Positions 57,128 to 64,000 of a stretch of DNA of 64,000 bases are shown piece after piece. The notes under the pieces are model-generated. The model did not search any database and had not been told where the DNA came from. It saw only the letters and a list, made by a program, of their open reading frames with translations. Position 1 is the stretch's first letter; each line of letters starts with the position of its first letter. Made by a program: the position numbers and the translations under genes. This stretch comes from Homarus americanus (lineage: Eukaryota; Arthropoda; Malacostraca; Decapoda; Nephropidae), in NCBI RefSeq assembly GCF_018991925.1, contig NW_024753828.1:4244007-4308006 (forward strand). The letters run 5' to 3'.

Positions 57128-57187
<60 letters not shown>
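56965..57187 (+). mobile_element. Dispersed repeat family B, copy 4
   Basis: Best-preserved copy: ttaatctatatgttgact, gaaggcttttgtcagtcaag, gacccactccccgattt, then tgtatattttcag with a perfect CAGCC-TTCG-GGCTG hairpin (57076-57089), AATAAA (57102-57107), ccgttaatta and about 24 ATT units (57112-57187). Confidence 0.88.
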
Positions 57188-57195
57188 CACACACA

Positions 57196-57226
<31 letters not shown>

Positions 57227-57228
57227 GC
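57188..57228. repeat. (AC)n-(GC)n alternating purine-pyrimidine tract
   Basis: CA units pass directly into cgcgcgcgcgcgcgcg. The whole 40 bp alternates purine and pyrimidine and is a strong Z-DNA candidate, directly after the (ATT)n tail of family B copy 4. Confidence 0.95.
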
Positions 57229-57414
57229 TAAATGACATCAATATTTATATAATCTGGTTTTTATATTATTAAATTGGAAAAAAATATAATTCTACAAACA
57301 CTGAGTTAAAAGTATACTAACTATTTGTTAATTAAACATTTACTTCCCAAACTAGGCAATGATGAGACGAGACCCTCACAACCTTACCTAGTGTTGTGTT
57401 AACACACTGAACCT

Positions 57415-57440
57415 GCACTAAATATAACTATATTTAGTGC
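57415..57440. repeat. Perfect 12-bp-arm palindrome
   Basis: gcactaaatata, AC, tatatttagtgc: arms are exact reverse complements with a 2-bp centre. It could extrude as a cruciform. Confidence 0.92.
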
Positions 57441-57563
57441 TACACCCACTTGACACACTTGGCATTAAATGAACGTCGCTGCCTTTATACACAATTTGGC
57501 AGAACAAAACTTATCCTTGGCACAGTGACACCTGCAACATTTACTGTACAATGATGCTCCCTC

Positions 57564-57783
57564 TCACGCTGGATAACACACACACAGTAACATAACAACT
57601 AACTGCCAATTCCTTCCAGTTTCCAGGAGGTTTATGGTATCAATATCGGGTAACCTACACTGTACAGTCCCACCAGACCATCTGTCAACCACACGGACAC
57701 TGGCTGGTTGTATCTCTGGTGACTGGTTAGCTGTCTGTCTGGTAACCTGAATATCTATGACTGGGACACCTGGCAGAGTAATT
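57564..57783 (-). CDS. Candidate 220-nt coding exon
   Basis: Minus-strand frame with normal amino-acid variety: ITLPGVPVIDIQVTRQTANQ, SPEIQPASVRVVDRWSGGTV, then QCRLPDIDTINLLETGRNWQ, ending at TGA 57566-57564. It is preceded by a good acceptor (ctacttttatcttag, AG at 57785-57784). This is unlike the repeat-derived frames nearby. The family is unrecognised. If the TGA is the true stop this is a last exon; alternatively a donor within the frame continues it, but I found no clear one. Confidence 0.35.
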
Positions 57784-57806
57784 CTAAGATAAAAGTAGCC
57801 ATATGT

Positions 57807-58600
57807 GTGTGTGTGTGTGTGTAGACATAGGTGCAGGCATGAGTGTAGGTTGTAAGTGCGGGTGTACTGTAGGTGTGTGTAGGTGTAAATGTAGGTACAG
57901 GAATGTGTGTAGGTGTAATCAGTGTGGGTGTGAGCGTAGGTCCACACACACGGCGGGCAGGTGTGTGTGTGTGTGTGTTATCTGTTACGTCACTCAGGTA
58001 ATATACACACTTGAAAAATGAAAGTGACATTTTCAATATAATTAAGTGTTGGTGGTGGTGGTGGTGCAGGCTGTCACCCTCAACCCTCAAGCTATCTAAC
58101 ATGTCTTCTGGTCAAAACTCGCCCTCCAGCCAGAGATACGTTAAGAAAACATTGTAAATACCTCGACGTGGTTATAATCCCTGAGACATGCGGCAACCAA
58201 CCCCCCACCTCCCTCCCTCCCTCCCTCTCTGTCTGCAACAACAATCAGCTGACAGAGTGCAGTGTTGCCACGTCTCACTTCACCGTGGCGCCATCTCGAC
58301 TCGCCCTCTCAACCCAAAACACACTTTACACTCAAAATATTTAGTTAAGGATCGCCCGAGTATATCAAGTCCTTACATTACCACATTCTTTAGCATTACA
58401 TTCAAACTTCAATGACACACTTAACGACTTAAATTATGAAATATTAATAAAAAAAAACATATTATTCTTTTAAAGTGTTTGTGATAGTGTAGACGAGAAG
58501 ACAAGAGATAATGTCTTACACCACTGTCCTACACTACCACCCTCACTATCACCGTCCCGGGATGGTGAAAGTAACAATCAACCCTTTGAGGAGAAAGTAA
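57807..58600. other. Low-copy spacer with short GT and GGT runs
   Basis: Contains (TG)n at 57807-57822 and 57961-57978, degenerate gtgtaggtgtaa words and a (GGT)n at 58051-58066. No gene recognised. Confidence 0.55.
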
Positions 58601-58604
58601 CAAG

Positions 58605-58950
58605 GGGTGAGTGAGAGTGGATGATGGTGCAGTGAGTGAGAGTGGATGATGGTGCAGTGAGTGAGAGTGGATGATGGTGCAGTGAGTGAGAGTGGATGAT
58701 GGTGCAGTGAGTGAGTGGATGATGGTGCAGTGAGTGAGAGTGGATGATGGTGCAGTGAGTGAGAGTGGATGATGGTGCAGTGAGTGAGAGTGGATGATGG
58801 TGCAGGGTGAGGTGGATGATGGTGCAGTGGTGAGGTGGATGATGGTGCAGTGGTGGTGGATGATGGTGCAGTGGTGGTGAGGTGGATGATGGTGCAGTGG
58901 TGAGAGTGGATGATGGTTGCAGGTGAGTGAGGTGGATGATGGTGGTGAAG
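58605..58950. repeat. 25-bp minisatellite
   Basis: About fourteen copies of gagagtggatgatggtgcag plus tgagt. The last six are shortened to gaggtggatgatggtgcag. Confidence 0.96.
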
Positions 58951-59167
58951 GAGGGTGAGCCACCAGTGACGCCTCTGCGGTCATCAAACACTCACAGATT
59001 ACACTGACATTACCCTCACTTACCTCCTCACTCTTACTACCCCCCTCCTCTCCCTACCCTTCCACCTGCCTTCTCACCTGCCTCCACTGATGTCATGGTT
59101 GTGTTTAGTAAGCCAAACTTAATACATGGGTCACAAACATACTATTTACTGACTCACACTGGCATGC

Positions 59168-59250
59168 TGGGTGACACTGCAGGTTGGGTGACACTGCAGG
59201 TTGGGTGACACTGCAGGTTGGGTGACACTGCAGGTTGGGTGACACACTGG
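59168..59250. repeat. 17-bp minisatellite
   Basis: Five copies of tgggtgacactgcaggt. Confidence 0.95.
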
Positions 59251-59309
59251 CTGGCTGGTCAGTGAACAGTAATTCGCTTGACATTATTAGTCACCACTTG
59301 CCAGAGGGT

Positions 59310-59375
59310 TAAAGAGGGTAGCCTGGGTGGTGGGTGGCAGCCTGGGTGGTGGGTGGTAGCCTGGGTGGGTGGGTG
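59310..59375. repeat. GGTGGGT-rich repeat
   Basis: Three units of agcctgggtggtgggtgg. Confidence 0.88.
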
Positions 59376-59437
59376 GGTTCAGGTATAAGGGAGATAAGGG
59401 AGAGCAGCTTTGTGGTTTATCTATCATCAGGTATGAC

Positions 59438-59439
<2 letters not shown>

Positions 59440-59493
<54 letters not shown>
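59440..59493. repeat. (TC)n microsatellite
   Basis: About 27 CT units. Confidence 0.97.
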
Positions 59494-59495
<2 letters not shown>

Positions 59496-59555
59496 TTCCT
59501 CTCCTCTACTCTGATGGTGTGACCGAAGCAACTGTGGTGGTTAATGAACCGTGAG

Positions 59556-59622
59556 TGTGGGGGGTGGGTGGCAGGTGTGAGGGGTGGGTGGCAGGTGTGA
59601 GGGGTGGGTGGCAGGTGTGGGG
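59556..59622. repeat. 20-bp minisatellite
   Basis: Three to four copies of gggtgggtggcaggtgtgag. Confidence 0.93.
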
Positions 59623-59649
59623 AGGTCACATTACTTCTCCTTCATCAAT

Positions 59650-59740
59650 ACTTACAATTTCACTTTAAAAATTCTGAATATTTATTACACAATGTTGGGG
59701 AGAGAACATGACCTTGTGGTACTCCTTGTCTTAACTAACA
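59650..59740 (-). pseudogene. LINE reverse transcriptase fragment
   Basis: On the minus strand a frame reads LRQGVPQGHVLSPTL, matching the (R)QGVPQG-x-VLSPTLF motif of Jockey/I-like non-LTR reverse transcriptases. Frame is lost after about 25 codons and there is a stop just upstream. It differs from the RT at 10721 (GIKQGRVLAPT), so it derives from a different LINE family. The remnant may extend to about 59950, but no further motif is certain. Confidence 0.5.
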
Positions 59741-60116
59741 AGTAAGTTCTTTGTTTACTTACACTGTGATTTCCCCTTAGATCACACACAAACGATTTCC
59801 TGAGATTTCAAATGTTTCCTTCATCGACTATTTCCTTTAAGAAGTCTAAGGCACTCTTCTATAAAAGTTTGTTGTGTTTTATCCAGCAAAAGAGGTGGTC
59901 AAGGTTTAACACGACAAGTACAGTATGTTTACAGAGTTTCTAGTAAGCCATCGGTAAGGTTACAGGTACAGAGAGGTGCATGAGTAGTAAGAATCCGAAA
60001 GTTGTCACCAGGAACGTACAGATACAGAGGTGGGAGGTGCCAAGCGACGTGTGTGGAGGAGAGTGGCGAGGCAGTTCAGTTGACTCACAAAATACATAAG
60101 TGATTTGGCTATGAGC
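59741..60116. other. Low-copy spacer, possibly diverged LINE
   Basis: Unique sequence adjoining the RT fragment. No clear motif read in any frame. Confidence 0.4.
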
Positions 60117-60119
60117 AGA

Positions 60120-60245
60120 CCTGACCCAACCCAACCAAGTCTGGTCTAGTCTATCCCAACCTAGCCAACCCCAACCCAACCCAACCTAACCCAACCCAAC
60201 CCAACCCAACCCAACCCAACCCCAACCCAACCTAACCTAACCTAA
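60120..60245. repeat. (CCCAA)n / (CCTAA)n telomere-like repeat
   Basis: Pentamers CCCAA and CCTAA over about 70 clean bp (60170-60243), ending in cctaacctaacctaa. CCTAA is the complement of the arthropod telomere unit TTAGG; the CCCAA majority is a single-base variant. Confidence 0.85.
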
Positions 60246-60383
60246 TTGAGCAACACACTAACACACAAACATTACACACACCAACTTTACCAAACCAACA
60301 AACACACCAAACTAGACTAAAATATTGAATATAAGTGAGATAAAAGTTGGACACACAGGAACCTGGACCATCACATTAACACG

Positions 60384-60418
60384 GAGGAGGAGGAGGAGGA
60401 GGAGGAGGAGGAGGTGGA
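60384..60418. repeat. (GGA)n microsatellite
   Basis: About eleven GGA units. Confidence 0.95.
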
Positions 60419-60454
60419 GGCTGTAACCGTAGATGTGATGTGGTGAGTCTCGAC

Positions 60455-61122
60455 CACACACTACCCCCCACTACCAGTCAGGGGGTAACACTGCCTCCCC
60501 CACTACCAGTCAGGGGTAACACCTCCCCCACTACAGTCAGGGGTAACACTGCCTCTCCCCACTCCAGTCAGGGGTAACCTGCCTCCCCACTACCAGTCAG
60601 GGTAACCTGCCTCCCAGGGAACACTGCCTCCCCCACTACCAGTCAGGGGTACCTGCCTCTCCCCACTACCAGTCAGGGGTACCTGCCTCCCCCACCAGTC
60701 AGGGAACACTGCCTCTCCCCACTACCAGTCAGGGGGTAACACTGCCTCCCCTACCAGTCAGGGGGACTGCCTCCCCACTACCAGTCAGGACGCCCACCTT
60801 CCCCCCACTACCAGTCAGGGGGTAACACTGCCTCACCCCACTCCAGTGGGAGGTAACACTGCCTCCCCACTACCAGTCAGGGGTAACACTGCCTCACCCC
60901 ACTACCAGTCAGGGGTAACACTGCCTCTCCCCACTACCAGTCCAGGGTAACACTGCCTCCCCACTACCAGTCAGGGTAACACTGCCTCTCCCCACTACCA
61001 GTCAGGGGTAACACTGCCTCCCCCACTACCAGTCAGGGGTAACACTGCCTCCCCCACCACATCAGGGGTAAACTGCCTCCCCCACTACCAGTCAGACCCT
61101 ACTACCAGTCAGGGGGTAACAC
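60455..61122. repeat. About 31-bp C-rich minisatellite
   Basis: About 23 copies of cagtcaggggtaacactgcc plus tccccactac, with many 1-8 bp deletions. Confidence 0.95.
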
Positions 61123-61204
61123 TACAGAATTATGGAAAATGTTCAGTGTTTTCTGACACGTTTACACATGTGATGAACGTCTCCGTGTAGTGTAGTCCAC
61201 TAGT

Positions 61205-61205
61205 G

Positions 61206-61242
<37 letters not shown>
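61205..61242. repeat. (AC)n microsatellite
   Basis: About 19 CA units; first of four long CA/TG runs within 415 bp. Confidence 0.97.
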
Positions 61243-61244
<2 letters not shown>

Positions 61245-61335
61245 CAACATGACCGGTGAGGAACAACGCTAGTAGAGGTAAAGTGAGGTAAGTAAAGGTA
61301 ACGTGAGAAGGCGAGAAGAGGACACTGAATGGGTA

Positions 61336-61338
<3 letters not shown>

Positions 61339-61379
<41 letters not shown>
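61339..61379. repeat. (AC)n microsatellite
   Basis: About 20 CA units. Confidence 0.97.
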
Positions 61380-61381
<2 letters not shown>

Positions 61382-61435
61382 TCTTGCACGCCACTAATAT
61401 CATTGTTGACTCTTCTTGCTTGAGTCCACTCCAGA

Positions 61436-61438
<3 letters not shown>

Positions 61439-61482
<44 letters not shown>
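61439..61482. repeat. (TG)n microsatellite
   Basis: About 22 TG units, in opposite orientation to the neighbouring CA runs, so it can pair with either of them. Confidence 0.97.
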
Positions 61483-61484
<2 letters not shown>

Positions 61485-61565
61485 TGTCCTTTGGGTCTAA
61501 TGATGTGAAAGAGGTCGTGTCCATCCTCATGTTACCTCCAGAGGCGTGACCTGTTAACAGGTTTA

Positions 61566-61566
<1 letters not shown>

Positions 61567-61618
<52 letters not shown>
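61567..61618. repeat. (AC)n microsatellite
   Basis: About 26 CA units. Confidence 0.97.
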
Positions 61619-61619
<1 letters not shown>

Positions 61620-61754
61620 ACCACGTGTACCCCACAGGATGACCTGACACGGTTAACATCAGCCCTGCACACCACCACGATGACAGCTCCCTGACACACA
61701 CATACATCCCTGGTGTGTGTGCTCTTCCTTCACATCCCTAGTGGTACCTTCTCC

Positions 61755-61845
61755 CACCACCACCACCACTACCACCACCACTACTACTACAACCACAACC
61801 ACTATTACCACCACTACAACCACTACTACCAGCACCACCACCATG
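61755..61845. repeat. (CAC/CTA)n trinucleotide-rich stretch
   Basis: Repeats of ccaccaccactaccacc and actactaca. Confidence 0.88.
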
Positions 61846-61934
61846 ACTAAGGTAGGTAGGTGGTAAGTGGCACTGTGAATGATGCCCTCAGTCAGGCACT
61901 TACGACCCGTATATGGCACTTGGAGGGTGAGGGG

Positions 61935-62445
61935 CTGAGCATGGAGGTGGAGGTGGTGGGAGGGCAGGGAGGTAAGTGGTGGGAAGGGAGAGGAGTGGGA
62001 GGTAGTGGGAGGTATGGTGTGGGAGGGAGGGTGGGAGGTATGGTGGGAGAGGTGGGGAGGGAAAGGAGGGGGAGGTATGGTGGGGAGGTGGGGGTGTGGG
62101 AGGATAGGGTGGGAGGGAGGTATGGTATGGGTGGGGAGGTATGGTGTGGGAGTATGGTGGGGAGGTATGGTGGGGAGGTAGGGAGGTATGGTGGGATGTG
62201 GGAGGTATGGTGGAGGTATGGAGAGTGGGAGGTATAGGGAGGGAGAGGGTGTGAGGTATAGGGGAAGGCAGGAGAGGTATGGGGAGGTATGGTGGGGAGG
62301 GTGTGGAGGGGAAGGGAGGTATGGGTGGAGGTATGGGTGGTGGAGGTATGGTGATAGGAAGTATGGTGTGGGAGGTGGGGGAGGTAGGGAGGAGGCAGGG
62401 GAGGTGGTGGTGTGGGAGGTATGTGGGAGGTATGGTGTGGGATAA
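61935..62445. repeat. G-rich minisatellite
   Basis: Irregular gggaggtatggtgtgggagg units, about 30 copies. Strong G bias on plus. Confidence 0.93.
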
Positions 62446-62499
62446 CAGACACCACAGGGAGGTAGCGAGAATTGTTTACACTTTACTGACCAGCCAGAA

Positions 62500-63155
62500 A
62501 CCCTCCACCCTACCACACCCCACCCCACCACACCCCCACCCAACCACACCTCCACCCCTACCCCACCCTACCACATCCCCACACCTTCACCCCACCACAC
62601 CTCCCACCCCACCACACCTCCACCCACATCCCCCACCACACCCTCCACCCCACCAACACCCTTTCACCCTACCACACCCCACCCTACCACACCCTACCAC
62701 ACCACCACCACACCCCTACCCCACCACACCCTCCACCCCACACCCCACACCCCCACCCCACCACATCCCTCTCACCACACCTCCACCCCACCCACCACAC
62801 CCCACCCCACACCACCCCACACCCCACCCACACCCCACCCCACCACACCCCCACCCCACCACCCACCCCACCACATCCCCACCCACCACACCCCCCACCC
62901 CCCACCACACCCCCCCTACCACACCCCCACCCACACCCTCTTCACCCCACCACACCCCACCCACCTTCCACCCCACCCCACCCCACACCCCACCCCCTAC
63001 CCCACCACCCCACCCCACCACACCACACCCACCCCACCAACCCACCCCACACCCTCACCCCACCACACCCCCATCCCCACCCCACCCACCCAACCCCACA
63101 CCCTCACCCCACCACACCCTCCACCCTACCACACCCCACCCACCACACCCTCTAC
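62500..63155. repeat. C-rich CACCC minisatellite, left block
   Basis: Irregular caccccaccacacctccac units on plus. The same sequence type resumes at 63522 after the family A insertion. Confidence 0.94.
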
Positions 63156-63521
63156 CAAACAGGAGGTACTACTGCCTGGGAAGATATTGCTTAATAATAT
63201 GTTGTCTATAGTAGACCCTGCTGCCATATGTGACCAAGTCCCAGGTTGCTGATCTGACTTTCTGCCTCATTTACACACAATTGCAGGGTCTCAGTTGTTT
63301 CTCTTACCATTGACAACATAACATACATATATTGTTTCTCACTTTTGATTTTTTTCATTTTGTATTTCTTTATGGTTCTTTATTACTATTGTTATTATTA
63401 CTATTATTATTGTTGTTGTTATTATTATTATTATGATTATTATGATTACAGTATTACATTTTGCCCTAGGCCCTTGAGGGGTAAGTGACCCAGTCTGGGT
63501 GGGCTAATCACCGAAAAAAAA
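63154..63521 (+). mobile_element. Dispersed repeat family A, copy 4
   Basis: Inserted inside the CACCC array. Starts ctaccaaacaggaggtact, has ttgcagggtctcagttgttt, an internal imperfect (TTA)n (63382-63440), a shortened 3' block (ggcccttgaggggtaagtga, gggtgggctaatcacc) and oligo-A (63514-63521). Flanking cccaccacaccct (left) and cccaccacatcct (right) may be a target duplication, though the flanks are repetitive. Confidence 0.9.
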
Positions 63522-63630
63522 CCCACCACATCCTCACCCCTACCATACCCCACCCTACCACACCCACCCCAACCCTTCCACCACACCCTCCACCACCCAC
63601 CCTTCACCCCCACACCTCCACTACCACAAG
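63522..63630. repeat. C-rich CACCC minisatellite, right block
   Basis: Continuation of the array at 62500-63155 (cccaccacatcctcaccc, ccaccctaccacacccaccc). Confidence 0.9.
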
Positions 63631-63666
63631 GTGATATAATAATTATGAATACACTTAAGCGATGTG

Positions 63667-63704
63667 AGAGAGAGAGAGAGAGAGAGAGAGTGAGAGAGAG
63701 AGAG
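63667..63704. repeat. (AG)n microsatellite
   Basis: About 19 AG units with one TG interruption. Confidence 0.95.
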
Positions 63705-63817
63705 TTATACAAGTGTAAACATCCGTCAGCTGAGGAAGTCTACACCACGGTACGTCACACACACACACACTGTACGTCTCAACGATGATAGTGCCATTGA
63801 CGATCATATTACTGCAT

Positions 63818-64000
63818 GTGCCACCCACTGGTCCACCGTGCCACAACAAATGCACCCACCTGGTCTCCATCCACAACAAATGCCACCCACCTGATCCACA
63901 GTGCCACAACAACACCACCTCCACGCAACAAATGCCACCCACTGGTCCACCGTGCCACAACAAATGCCCACCTGATCCACAGTGCCACAACAATGCCACC
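63818..64000. repeat. 33-bp minisatellite, cut by window end
   Basis: About five to six units of ccacaacaaatgccacccac plus ctgatccacagtg or tggtccaccgtg. Continues past the window edge. Confidence 0.93.

Noticed and set aside
59027..59100. Minus-strand ATG followed by a short frame and GTGAGA donor
   Set aside because: Only six codons, with no promoter or second exon identified.

Overview
The window is eukaryotic, non-coding and extremely rich in tandem repeats. I found no intact protein-coding gene, no rRNA, no functional tRNA and no CRISPR array. The mix of features suggests an arthropod, most likely a decapod crustacean: abundant (AC)n, (AG)n and (ATT)n microsatellites, degenerate TTAGG/CCTAA-like stretches, an APE-type LINE of a kind common in aquatic invertebrates, a tRNA-derived SINE, and a DNA transposon whose protein resembles hypothetical proteins seen in many invertebrate genomes. 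The taxonomic call is inference, not proof.

Layout. Roughly two thirds of the window is minisatellite: about fifty arrays with units of 14 to 71 bp, separated by short low-copy spacers. The largest are a 27-bp array (5172-6520), a 30-bp array (18525-20350) followed directly by a 71-bp array (20405-22545), a GGT-rich array (26445-27570), a 21-bp array (39100-40350), a 16-bp array (40575-41275) and a 42-bp array (52245-54075). Nearly all long open frames in the window are translations of these arrays and are not genes.

Mobile elements. A decayed LINE lies at about 9440-12690 (+). It has an endonuclease, a reverse transcriptase with a mutated catalytic box, and a C-terminal region, broken by several frameshifts and stops. 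A DNA transposon with 135-145 bp terminal inverted repeats lies at 34621-36496; it holds the 3' part of a transposase-like gene on the minus strand and interrupts a minisatellite. Two copies of a tRNA-derived SINE occur (24948-25278 and 44352-44586); the first splits a 57-bp tandem repeat and has a 9-bp target duplication. Two further dispersed families, called A and B here, have four copies each. Family A (12703, 27589, 54279, 63154) has an internal (ATT)n tract and an oligo-A end. Family B (4755, 38594, 47395, 56965) ends in a conserved hairpin, then AATAAA, then (ATT)n. A short piece of a second LINE reverse transcriptase lies at 59650-59740 (-).

Possible host-gene signals are weak. Candidate exons are a 70-nt exon encoding a membrane helix (6521-6590, -), a 220-nt exon (57564-57783, -) and a short C-terminal exon with a polyadenylation signal (51684-51836, +). 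There are also two perfect CRE palindromes 26 bp apart (43735-43768), and a TATA box near an FTZ-F1/ERR-like site (23567-23599). If real, these would make much of the window intronic or intergenic. I saw no single novel functional system. The most informative material is the set of nested insertions and the families A and B.
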